Of a stretch of 6,224 bases of DNA, positions 1-6,016 are shown in pieces. Under the pieces are notes generated by a model. The model was not told the origin of the DNA. It saw only the letters and a list, made by a program, of their open reading frames with translations, and did no database searches. A program made the position numbers and the translations under genes. This DNA is from Chloroflexota bacterium (GTDB lineage Bacteria > Chloroflexota > UBA6077), in assembly GCA_021788565.1 (NCBI GenBank), contig JAJYKO010000357.1:1-6224 (forward strand), given 5' to 3'. How positions within the stretch are numbered: the stretch's first letter is position 1; every line of letters begins with the position of its first letter.

Positions 1-1
1 C

Positions 2-268
2 TCCTTCACTCCGGGTCCTGGCAAAGACAGCTTCCTCTTCTATCACGTGAGGAGCGCCAAAATCGACCTGAACCCGCTGTGGGCCCACTGCCGCTACTGC
101 GTGTCCAATCTGGTGTGGGTGAACGACCACTTCGTGGTGACGCCCAACCCCTGCTACATAGTCCCGAGCGAGGATTTCGAAGAGCGTTTTTCCAAGATCC
201 GAAAGGTGCTTCTCTACTGGTACGAGGCCAAGACCTGGGTAGAAGACCTGGATCTCGCCGCCATCTAG
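2..268 (+). CDS. C-terminal part of an unrecognised protein (5' end outside window)
   Basis: The frame is open from base 2 to a TAG stop at 266-268, giving 88 residues. A GTG at 47 could start a shorter version, but no Shine-Dalgarno sequence precedes it and the frame stays open upstream, so this is most likely the tail of a longer gene. The peptide is rich in aromatic residues and has a CxxC pair in HCRYC, then a hydrophobic stretch (VCNLVW-like, read as VSNLVWVNDHFVV), a PNPCYIVP segment and a charged amphipathic C-terminus (EDFEERFSKIRKVLLYWYEAK). Codon use is GC-rich as in real genes here. I do not recognise a family. A single CxxC is not enough to call a zinc site. No signal peptide or catalytic motif can be judged from the fragment. 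It converges on the dockerin gene across a 138-base gap. Confidence 0.6.
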   Translation, partial: SFTPGPGKDSFLFYHVRSAKIDLNPLWAHCRYCVSNLVWVNDHFVVTPNPCYIVPSEDFEERFSKIRKVLLYWYEAKTWVEDLDLAAI

Positions 269-345
269 CTCGGCACTCTCTCCTCTCCGTGTTTCAGTTG
301 GGCCGCGATGCCGGCCGCAACAATCGAACAGAACCCATCCGATAA

Positions 346-398
346 CCAAAGGCACCAAGGCGCCAGGGATTTCCCGGGTGTGATCTTGGTGTCTTTGT
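346..398. repeat. Long imperfect inverted repeat between convergent genes; possible bidirectional terminator
   Basis: The arm CAAAGGCACCAAG (347-359) pairs with CTTGGTGTCTTTG (385-397), with 12 of 13 positions matching. The 25-base loop contains a second small stem, GGG (366-368) with CCC (373-375), extended by CC/GG around an A-G mismatch. The element sits between the stops of two convergent genes (268 and 407), where a two-way terminator would be expected, but neither side has a clear T-tract. The arm sequence resembles AAAGACACCAAG-type words that I recall as dispersed repeats in several bacterial lineages. That recollection is not a search result. The rest of the 269-406 gap shows nothing recognisable. 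Confidence 0.5.
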
Positions 399-406
399 GT
401 GTCTGG

Positions 407-1603
407 TTACCGCGCCGGTCCCCGGGCACCGTAGTTCGCCGCCAGGAGGGAGAGGTCTTCCATGTCCACGAGGCCGTCGCCGCTAAGGTCCGCCGTCGCG
501 TCGAAGCCGCTCTCTCCCGAGCGTAGGCCGAATCGAGCGGCCACGAAGTGGAAGTCCGCGTCGCCGACCTCATCGTCGTCGTTCACGTCCCCCTCGTAAA
601 GCGTCCCGAATTGCACGGTGTTCGCCCCGGCCGCGAGGCCAACCCCCGCCACGAGGCCGCTGAGGGTGTGGGTGCCCTTGATCTGCAGGTCGTAGGTGCC
701 CGGGACGATACCATCCAGCGCGAAGAGCGCCGTACCATCGGCGGAGGTTGTGGAGCTAGCTGTCAGCAGGGCTCCCTGCCGGCCGGCGTTCCAGTCGCCC
801 GCGCTGTACACCCACAGGGTCACTACCTGCTCCCTGGAGGAGGGCGCTGCGTCGGCCGGCCGCTGGAAACCGACGTGCGCCTCCACCCGAACCTGTCCCG
901 AGGGCGCACTCGTGGCGGTGGGCGTGACCGTGGCGGACGGGACGACAGTGGGGGAGGACGTTGGGGTGCGCGTCGGCGTTGCCGAGGGAGCCGCCGTGGA
1001 CGTTCCCGTCGGGGTGGAGGTGGTGGCCGCAGTGGAGGAGGCGGTGGGAGTGGGGGTGCTGCTGGCCGTCGGGGTCGCAGTTGCCGCAGTACCCTCGACC
1101 ACGAACCCGTCGATCACGACGTCGTAGCCGGTGGAGAGGACGTTCTTGGTGCCGCGAAGCGCGACCTTCAGTACATGGCGGCCAGCGAGCTGTACCGTGT
1201 AGCGTTTGCGCACCTGCCACTGCTTGGCGCCGCTCTGGTATAGATCGAGGTCTTCAACCGTCGTGTCGTCGATGGTCACCCTCGCCATGCCCTCGGCCGG
1301 CCCCCTCGCAGTGATCAGGCTCACGGCGTCACCATCGAACTCCAGAGTCACGTAGCTGCCGGCCGTTGAAGAGTAGTGGACCTCGCCACCGCTGGCCGAG
1401 GCAGCCGTGTTGTCCGTCGTCCACGTCCCGCTGTAGGTGATTGCTGGATCGCTGCTCTCGTAGCTGCCGGGTGTGGCCACGGATGCCGCGGAAACGGATG
1501 GGGACTGAAGCGCGAAGGCGGTGGTCTGCGAAAAGGTCCAGACGCCCACTGCCAGAGTCGTGACTGCCACCAGGACTCCCGCAAAGCCGGCCGCGTTGCC
1601 CAT
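407..1603 (-). CDS. Secreted dockerin type I protein with N-terminal beta-sandwich-like domain and Pro/Thr linker
   Basis: The product has 398 residues. Residues 1-32 form a Sec-type signal peptide: a hydrophobic core around 8-22 and likely cleavage after AFA (29-31). Residues 47-170 look like a beta-rich jelly-roll or carbohydrate-binding-like module (YESSDPAITYSGTW, ending DVVIDGFVVEG). Residues 172-236 are a Ser/Thr/Pro/Ala linker. Residues 237-335 resemble a carboxypeptidase-regulatory-like or Ig-like beta fold (ADGTALFALDGIVPGTYDL). The C-terminus (337-392) is a dockerin type I pair of calcium loops: D339, N341, D343, D350 and D372, S374, D376, D380, D383. Dockerins bind cohesins in cellulosomes, but many outside clostridia are orphan surface domains with no known partner. 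No enzyme domain and no cohesin is visible here. The ATG is supported by a perfect AGGAGG six bases upstream, and a promoter lies at 1655-1683. The gene follows the GT-C gene by 76 bases on the same strand. Dockerin assignment is firm; the role of the protein is unknown. Confidence 0.9.
   Translation of the reverse strand: MGNAAGFAGVLVAVTTLAVGVWTFSQTTAFALQSPSVSAASVATPGSYESSDPAITYSGTWTTDNTAASASGGEVHYSSTAGSYVTLEFDGDAVSLITARGPAEGMARVTIDDTTVEDLDLYQSGAKQWQVRKRYTVQLAGRHVLKVALRGTKNVLSTGYDVVIDGFVVEGTAATATPTASSTPTPTASSTAATTSTPTGTSTAAPSATPTRTPTSSPTVVPSATVTPTATSAPSGQVRVEAHVGFQRPADAAPSSREQVVTLWVYSAGDWNAGRQGALLTASSTTSADGTALFALDGIVPGTYDLQIKGTHTLSGLVAGVGLAAGANTVQFGTLYEGDVNDDDEVGDADFHFVAARFGLRSGESGFDATADLSGDGLVDMEDLSLLAANYGARGPAR
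896..1090 (-). other. Low-complexity Ser/Thr/Pro/Ala linker coding segment
   Basis: This stretch encodes residues 172-236 of the dockerin protein, composed almost entirely of T, S, P and A with a few V, G and R. On the + strand it reads as GTGGGxGTG-like purine-rich DNA. Such linkers keep domains apart on secreted proteins and are classic sites of O-glycosylation in other bacteria. Glycosylation here is inference from composition and from the neighbouring GT-C gene. The irregular repeat pattern makes it prone to length variation between strains. Confidence 0.8.
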
Positions 1604-1609
1604 AGCTCC

Positions 1610-1615
1610 CCTCCT
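1610..1615 (-). promoter_or_regulatory. Strong ribosome binding site of the dockerin gene
   Basis: Read on the minus strand, AGGAGG lies six bases before the ATG at 1603-1601. It is a full match to the anti-Shine-Dalgarno core at good spacing and fixes the start codon. Neither the GT-C gene nor the exporter permease in this window has a comparable site, so the dockerin mRNA is probably translated more strongly than its neighbours. Confidence 0.85.
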
Positions 1616-1654
1616 GCAAAAGTGCGGCTAGATCATCCACTACACAGCCGGACA

Positions 1655-1683
1655 AATATACAGTACTTGGAGACGATGATCAA
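1655..1683 (-). promoter_or_regulatory. Sigma-70-type promoter for the dockerin gene
   Basis: On the minus strand, TTGATC (1683-1678, 4 of 6 to TTGACA) is followed by a 17-base spacer and TATATT (1660-1655, 5 of 6 to TATAAT). Transcription would start near 1648, giving a leader of about 45 bases that contains the AGGAGG site. The -35 box overlaps the TGA stop codon of the GT-C gene (1682-1680). The dockerin gene can therefore be transcribed alone, as well as by read-through from the GT-C gene. This is a consensus match by eye with no experimental support. Confidence 0.6.
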
Positions 1684-3614
1684 CCACTTACAAGGACGGG
1701 GTGCTCCGCGGGGCGTTTGCCGGTTGCCATGGTGCCGGCAAGGGCTGGTGACGCCGCGTATGCCAGACCGAACAGCGCAACCATGAGGGTAGTCCAGTCG
1801 TAGGGCTCGGACGCGTTGGTGGTTCGGAGGCTGAACGGCTCGAGGGGCTTGGACTGCTCGGCACGAAGCACCTCACCCGGTCGAGGATCGTTCCACGCGG
1901 GCAAGGGAACCGGATTCCGAAGCACGTCGGCCAACAGATAGCCCCCGCCTGTCCAAAGCAGCCTAGCGTGACCACCGAACTGCCACTCCGGTCTGGCCAG
2001 CCGTTCACAGTCGTAGTAGATGATACCCGCGACGAGACTCACTCCAACTAGCCCCAGTGCCAGTCCCCTCCACGAAGCCAACCTTCGGGCCGCGGTTCGA
2101 TATCCACTGTGTATCACGTACGCCAGCGAAAGAGCCACGTAGGGGATCCCCGTGGACCAGTGGCGAAAGACGTCTACCGGTGAGGATGGGTTCAAGACCT
2201 CCGGATTAATAAGGAGGCTGGCCACAACGTATCCTGCCCCCAGTAGTGGAACGAAGACGAGCGGACGCCTCGTCTTCCACAGCATCAGCAGGGTCGCGGC
2301 GACACCTAGTCCCATCGCCACTATCAACAACGCGAGCGTTGGTGCCTCAAGCCCGACGGCCTGTACGTACCATGGAAGCGCGACATCACGTAAGATCGTG
2401 AGGTTGCTCATCACCGCACTGGGGCTGAGCGCCCCGACAGAGGTAGACCAGGGCTTACCAGTGAGGGAGAGGCTGGCGATAGCAAACGGAGCCAGCACCA
2501 GCAGGAATGGGCTCAGAAGAACCCAGTACAACCTCGTCGGACGCTGAAGCGCACAGAAGATGAGCAGGGCCGCGCTCGCGAAGACAATGCCCTCCCAACG
2601 GGTTTCAGCAAGCAGTCCACCTACTATCCCCATAGCGGCCCAGAACGGCCACCTCATGGTGGTGTGGGCCTTCGCCGCCAGGAAGACCACCAACAGCGCC
2701 AGAATGGCGAAGAGGGTGTCCGGCTCGGGCGCACTCACAACGTGAAGCTGATATATGGGAAAAAGCGTCAGGAGAATTGCCGTCGCGTACGCAGCAATCT
2801 TGCTGCCGGTGAGCTCCCGTGCGGCCGCGTAGACTGCGGCTGGAAGCGCGGCCTTCAAGACGGCAAAGGCGACAGCTACGCCAGCCAGGGTCTTGCCGAA
2901 GACCGCGAAAGATATGGTGAGCAGCATAGGCAGCATCGGCATGACGAGGAGGGACTGCATAAACCCAGCGCTCACGTAACCAGCACCTACGTAATGCACC
3001 GGATAGCCTTTCCCATCCAGCAGGGCCTGAGCGACCGTCGCGTATTGCCCAAGATCGTCGCCTATCGGCGACGCGGTGGCTGCTGCTTGAAGCGCACCGA
3101 CAGCGACGAGGCTAACCCAGACTATGGCCGATCGTCTCCTCGCCACAGCGACCATAAGCGCAGACCGGACGCGCATTCGGTCATCGAGTAGCCGCACGGT
3201 CGAGGCGACAAGGAGAGATTCCAGCAAGGCCATTGCGACAACGGCTCCCGCCAGAAGCTGCATCCTGTAAAACGGCAGCAGCAGAAAGCCGTAGAATCCG
3301 TTCGACAGGTAGGCGGCTCCAAGGAACGCCACGGCCACAACGGCCGTGGGACCTGCACCCCATGCCAGAGCAATCCGCTCGCGCCCAGTCTCCCCCGGTA
3401 GCTTCGAGATGTCAGCCCAGTATCGCCACCCTCGAAGAGCTGCTACCAGAAAAGCAGCCGCGAACGCCAGCGCCCATAACCGGTCGGCCTGCCAGGGGAG
3501 TGCTCGCCCGGCGACGAGGACGGCCCACGCCCAGGAGGTCAAGAGAGCGATCAAGAGAACGAACAGTACTGGAATCAGACGCTGGTTCCGAGGCAAGGGA
3601 AAGCTACCTCTCAT
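1680..3614 (-). CDS. Polytopic membrane protein, GT-C type glycosyltransferase (PMT/ArnT-like), N-terminally extended
   Basis: The product has 644 residues with about 15-17 predicted membrane segments, including ones near 13-34, 46-61, 89-103, 107-137, 163-181, 213-238, 243-265, 273-292, 299-315, 344-358, 362-380, 423-446, 452-469, 486-502, 516-533 and 606-628. Residues 185-205 carry GDDLGQY, then ALLDGKGYP. This matches the acidic first-loop motif plus following Gly-Lys-x-Tyr seen in GT-C enzymes of the GT39/GT83 type, which use polyprenyl-phosphate sugars on the outer face of the membrane. D186 and D187 are the candidate catalytic acids. SAPEPDTLFAIL (294-305) and ETRWEG (337-342) fit conserved positions of the same superfamily. 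In typical members the acidic loop follows the first membrane helix; here about 180 residues with four to five helices come first. The polar segment 534-604 and a last helix form an unusual C-terminus. The ATG has no good Shine-Dalgarno sequence. Codon use is less GC-biased at third positions than in the divergent exporter genes. The superfamily is likely; donor and acceptor are unknown. Confidence 0.8.
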   Translation of the reverse strand: MRGSFPLPRNQRLIPVLFVLLIALLTSWAWAVLVAGRALPWQADRLWALAFAAAFLVAALRGWRYWADISKLPGETGRERIALAWGAGPTAVVAVAFLGAAYLSNGFYGFLLLPFYRMQLLAGAVVAMALLESLLVASTVRLLDDRMRVRSALMVAVARRRSAIVWVSLVAVGALQAAATASPIGDDLGQYATVAQALLDGKGYPVHYVGAGYVSAGFMQSLLVMPMLPMLLTISFAVFGKTLAGVAVAFAVLKAALPAAVYAAARELTGSKIAAYATAILLTLFPIYQLHVVSAPEPDTLFAILALLVVFLAAKAHTTMRWPFWAAMGIVGGLLAETRWEGIVFASAALLIFCALQRPTRLYWVLLSPFLLVLAPFAIASLSLTGKPWSTSVGALSPSAVMSNLTILRDVALPWYVQAVGLEAPTLALLIVAMGLGVAATLLMLWKTRRPLVFVPLLGAGYVVASLLINPEVLNPSSPVDVFRHWSTGIPYVALSLAYVIHSGYRTAARRLASWRGLALGLVGVSLVAGIIYYDCERLARPEWQFGGHARLLWTGGGYLLADVLRNPVPLPAWNDPRPGEVLRAEQSKPLEPFSLRTTNASEPYDWTTLMVALFGLAYAASPALAGTMATGKRPAEHPVLVSG

Positions 3615-3649
3615 CGATAGTGTTATCCAGGGGAGACTGCCGGTCTGCG

Positions 3650-3655
3650 AGTATA
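3650..3655 (-). promoter_or_regulatory. Candidate -10 box of the GT-C gene
   Basis: Read on the minus strand this is TATACT, 5 of 6 to TATAAT. Transcription would start near 3643, giving a leader of about 30 bases before the ATG at 3614. No convincing -35 box is found 16-18 bases upstream, so the promoter would be weak or activator-dependent. It lies in the 82-base divergent gap shared with the exporter operon. Confidence 0.35.
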
Positions 3656-3680
3656 GCCCGCGCTTCGACTTTACGCTATA
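3652..3680. promoter_or_regulatory. Inverted repeat in the divergent promoter region; possible operator
   Basis: TATAGC (3652-3657) and GCTATA (3675-3680) are exact inverted copies separated by 17 bases, with centres 23 bases apart, or about two helical turns. The left arm overlaps the candidate -10 box of the GT-C gene. The right arm lies 17 bases before the ATG of the exporter permease gene. A dimeric regulator bound here could control both directions. Six-base arms also occur by chance, so this is tentative. The gap 3615-3696 contains no clear ribosome binding site for either gene. Confidence 0.3.
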
Positions 3681-3696
3681 GGTCGCTCATGGTAGT

Positions 3697-4536
3697 ATGG
3701 GCGCCGGAAAGGCGTCTAAAGAATGCAAGAAGGAGCGCACCCCGACGAACTCCGCAAGCCATCTGCTCAGCTACCGCGACCTCTTCTCCAACCTGGTTGT
3801 CCGCGACCTCAAAGTCCGATACAAGAAGTCGGCCCTTGGCTTCGTCTGGTCGCTGCTGAACCCGCTCATGATGATGGTGGTGTACACCGTCGTGTTCACC
3901 ATCCTCACCACGCCTACCATCGAGAACTTCCCGGTCTTCGTGCTCACCGGCCTGTTGGGCTGGAACTTCTTCGCCGGTACCGTCACCGGCGCCACCGGCA
4001 CCATCGTCGGCAACTCCACCCTGATCAACAAGGTGTACTTCCCCCGGGAGTTGCTGCCGGCGTCGCTGGTGTTCTCGAACCTGGTCAACTTCCTTCTGAC
4101 CCTGGTGGTGCTGTTTGGGTTCATCGTGGCGTTCAAGATCCAGCTCACCGCCATGGTCCTATGGCTACCGGTGATCATAGCCCTCGAGCTGATGCTGGCC
4201 CTCGGGGTCGCGCTGATCGTCTCGGCCGTCAACGTCTTCTACCGGGACGTCTCGATGCTGGTGGAGGTCGGCATCACCGCCTGGTTCTTCCTGACGCCGA
4301 TCTTCTACCAGCTGGAGCGCATTCCCAACAAGGTGGTTCTCGGGATGGATATGTGGAGATGGGTCTACGTCGTTAATCCGATGGCATCCATCATCACCGA
4401 CTACCGCTACACCCTGCTCTACGGCCTGCCGCCGATTAAGCACAGCCTGTTCGCCCTGGTCGAGGCCGGCATCACCCTGACGGTTGGGTACTGGCTGTTC
4501 CGTACCCTCTCGCCCCGCTTCAGCGAGGAACTGTGA
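3697..4536 (+). CDS. wzm: Polysaccharide ABC exporter, permease subunit (Wzm/TagG/RfbA type)
   Basis: The product has 279 residues, the normal size for ABC-2 type polysaccharide export permeases. Hallmarks are an N-terminal amphipathic segment followed by RDLKVRYKKSALGFVWSLLNPL-like sequence (36-57, key residues R36, D37, Y42, G48, W51, P56), NKVYFPRELLP (111-121), FYRDV (181-185), PIFYQ (201-205) and NPM (227-229). About six membrane helices are visible (near 53-70, 79-93, 123-147, 153-177, 190-205, 252-269). Two copies would form the pore and work with the Wzt-type ATPase encoded next. The role is export of a complete lipid-linked glycan such as O-antigen, teichoic acid or another surface polymer. 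The ATG at 3697 is the only in-frame start; a TAG lies in frame at 3679-3681. No Shine-Dalgarno sequence precedes it, so initiation may be weak or near-leaderless. The first 20 residues are a polar, lysine-rich extension. The stop overlaps the next start by four bases (GTGA). Confidence 0.93.
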   Translation: MGAGKASKECKKERTPTNSASHLLSYRDLFSNLVVRDLKVRYKKSALGFVWSLLNPLMMMVVYTVVFTILTTPTIENFPVFVLTGLLGWNFFAGTVTGATGTIVGNSTLINKVYFPRELLPASLVFSNLVNFLLTLVVLFGFIVAFKIQLTAMVLWLPVIIALELMLALGVALIVSAVNVFYRDVSMLVEVGITAWFFLTPIFYQLERIPNKVVLGMDMWRWVYVVNPMASIITDYRYTLLYGLPPIKHSLFALVEAGITLTVGYWLFRTLSPRFSEEL

Positions 4537-5804
4537 CCGCCGCTGTTTCGTTCGACGGGATCTCCAAGAAGTTCATCATAGACCGCAACAAGAGCCACAC
4601 CTTCCAGGAGGTGATGGTCAACCTGCTGCGCCGCAAGTCCGATAAGGAGCAGTTCTGGGCCCTGCGCGACGTCTCCTTCGAGGTCCCCGCCGGCCAGACC
4701 GTCGGCATCATCGGGAACAACGGCTCCGGCAAGAGCACGGCGCTCAAGCTGATCTCCGGCATCATCAAGCCCACCTCTGGCTCCCTCGCCGTCAACGGGC
4801 GCGTCTCCGCTCTCCTGGAGCTGGGCGCGGGCTTCCACCCGGACCTCACCGGCCGCGAGAACGTCTTCCTGGCCGGCACCATCCTCGGCATGCGCCAGAA
4901 CGATATGAGTCGACGCTTCGACGAGATAGTCGACTTCGCCGACATGGCTCAGTTCATCGACATGCCGGTCAAGCACTACTCCTCCGGCATGTACATGCGG
5001 CTCGCCTTCGCCGTGGCAACCAGCGTGGAGCCGGACATCCTACTGGTGGACGAGGTGCTGGCCGTTGGCGACAGCTCCTTCCAGAAGAAATGCTACGACC
5101 GGATCCGCTCCTTCCAGAAGGCCGGGCGGACGATCATCATCGTCTCCCACGACCTGGCGTCGGTCACGGAGACCTGCTCCACCATAGTCTGGCTTCACAA
5201 AGGGAACGTCCGAGAGATCGGTAGCTCGAATCAGGTGGTCACCAACTACCTGGAGTTCACCAGCGCCCACGGCCGCTCCCTGTCGGAAGAGGCCCCGACG
5301 CCGGAGGATCTCACTGCCGAGCGGCCCGTGCGGATCACCAAGGTGGAGGTGCTGGGATCGGAAGGTGCCCCACGGTACCTCTTCAGGACGGGGGAAGAGC
5401 TGGTGGTCTCCATCGGCTATATCGCCGCGGAGTCGGCCCACAAGGCCGGTTTCGGGGTGACGGTGGTACGCTCCGACGGCACCTACTGCTACGCGACTAA
5501 TACCCAGGGCGACATCGAGAGGGGAATCGTCCTGAAAAGGGAGGGGGAGGTGCGGGTGTCGTTCAATCCGCTAACCCTGCTGCCCGGCACCTTCTTCATT
5601 CACGCCACCGTCTTTGAGCGCCGCACCCACGCCCACTACGACTTCCGCGAGCACGCCGCGATGTTCAAGGTGCGCTCCGACCTGGCCGACCACGGCATCT
5701 GCATCCTTCCTCACCAGTGGCAGGCTACGGGCCAGGCCCCGCGAGGCCTACCCGGCGCAATTACCAATCTCCCCATCGATCCGGACCCTCCGACCCAGGG
5801 ATAG
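4533..5804 (+). CDS. wzt: Polysaccharide ABC exporter, ATPase subunit with C-terminal cargo-binding domain (Wzt type)
   Basis: The product has 423 residues. The nucleotide-binding domain covers about 1-245: Walker A GNNGSGKST (61-69), the family-specific ELGAGFHPDLTGREN (96-110), signature YSSGMYMRLAFA (149-160), Walker B ILLVDEVLAVGD (169-180) and switch histidine H206 in SHD. Residues 265-395 form a beta-sandwich of the Wzt C-terminal type (RITKVEVLG, FRTGEEL, GFGVTVVRSDG, PGTFFIHATV). In O-antigen exporters this domain recognises the capped end of the glycan before transport. Its presence suggests a modified or terminated polymer, unlike the shorter TagH-type or KpsT-type ATPases. Residues 396-423 are a Pro/Gly-rich tail of unknown role. 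The GTG start overlaps the permease stop in GTGA, with GAGG four bases before, which implies translational coupling. No glycan synthesis gene follows; the gene is succeeded by a hairpin and repeats. Family assignment is firm; the cargo is unknown. Confidence 0.94.
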   Translation: MTAAVSFDGISKKFIIDRNKSHTFQEVMVNLLRRKSDKEQFWALRDVSFEVPAGQTVGIIGNNGSGKSTALKLISGIIKPTSGSLAVNGRVSALLELGAGFHPDLTGRENVFLAGTILGMRQNDMSRRFDEIVDFADMAQFIDMPVKHYSSGMYMRLAFAVATSVEPDILLVDEVLAVGDSSFQKKCYDRIRSFQKAGRTIIIVSHDLASVTETCSTIVWLHKGNVREIGSSNQVVTNYLEFTSAHGRSLSEEAPTPEDLTAERPVRITKVEVLGSEGAPRYLFRTGEELVVSIGYIAAESAHKAGFGVTVVRSDGTYCYATNTQGDIERGIVLKREGEVRVSFNPLTLLPGTFFIHATVFERRTHAHYDFREHAAMFKVRSDLADHGICILPHQWQATGQAPRGLPGAITNLPIDPDPPTQG

Positions 5805-5884
5805 GAATGCCTGTTCACTGCGGGTCGCCCCGAGCTCCCAGCGCCTTATCAGCGTGGATCAGATGTTGTCTCAAGCCTGGGAGA

Positions 5885-5904
5885 CGGCGTTGTCCTCAAC
5901 GCCG
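5885..5904 (+). terminator. Perfect 8-bp stem-loop downstream of the exporter operon
   Basis: CGGCGTTG (5885-5892) and CAACGCCG (5897-5904) pair fully across a TCCT tetraloop, 80 bases after the wzt stop. No T-run follows, so this is not a standard intrinsic terminator. It may act with Rho, protect the mRNA 3' end, or be incidental. A second, weaker stem, GGCGGT (5904-5909) with ACCGCC (5920-5925), could form instead because they share a base. Confidence 0.4.
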
Positions 5905-5938
5905 GCGGTCGATAGGGGAACCGCCTAGAATGAAGCCG

Positions 5939-5973
5939 GTCCCTTGTAGCGTCGCCCCTTGTGGGCGACGGGT
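5939..5973 (+). repeat. REP-like palindrome, copy 1
   Basis: GTAG (5946-5949) directly abuts a stem of CGTCGCCC (5950-5957) and GGGCGACG (5963-5970) with loop CTTGT. Bases 5943-5973 are identical to copy 2. The upstream flank GTCCC(T)TGTAG matches copy 3 (10 of 11) better than copy 2. A GTAG foot next to a short GC-rich hairpin is the hallmark of REP elements moved by RAYT transposases. No such transposase is encoded in this window. Confidence 0.8.
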
Positions 5974-5981
5974 CCCCTCAT

Positions 5982-6012
5982 CTTGTAGCGTCGCCCCTTG
6001 TGGGCGACGGGT
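5982..6012 (+). repeat. REP-like palindrome, copy 2 (direct)
   Basis: This is an exact 31-base copy of 5943-5973, 39 bases downstream in the same orientation and separated by only 8 bases (5974-5981). The GTAG is at 5985-5988 and the stem arms at 5989-5996 and 6002-6009. Confidence 0.85.
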
Positions 6013-6016
6013 ACCA

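Noticed and set aside
548..1243. 231-codon + strand frame with an Arg/Gly-rich middle
   Set aside because: It is the antisense of the dockerin gene; its RG-rich part is the complement of the Thr/Pro linker. The minus-strand reading has a signal peptide, domains, promoter and ribosome binding site.
1376..1786. 136-codon + frame across the dockerin-GT-C junction
   Set aside because: It is antisense to two genes and to a good promoter and ribosome binding site, with no recognisable content.
3664..3698. Candidate + strand promoter TCGACT followed by TAGTAT for the exporter operon
   Set aside because: The -10 box would overlap the ATG, placing the transcript start inside the coding region.
3689..3859. 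ATG at 3689 opening an overlapping + frame ahead of the exporter permease gene
   Set aside because: It is out of frame with the permease and its product (Arg/Ser/Pro-rich) looks like a shadow. The frame from 3697 carries all family motifs.
4419..4976. Long minus-strand open frame across the wzm-wzt junction
   Set aside because: It is the complement of well-identified Walker A and family motifs. High third-position GC creates such antisense frames.
5614..5928. 104-codon + frame overlapping the end of wzt
   Set aside because: Its Thr/Pro/Arg-rich product is the off-frame reading of the Wzt C-terminal domain, and it has no ribosome binding site.
5943..6012. Possible CRISPR array from the two identical 31-base repeats
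   Set aside because: The gap between them is only 8 bases, the third copy is inverted and altered, and no cas gene is present. The GTAG-footed hairpin fits a REP element.
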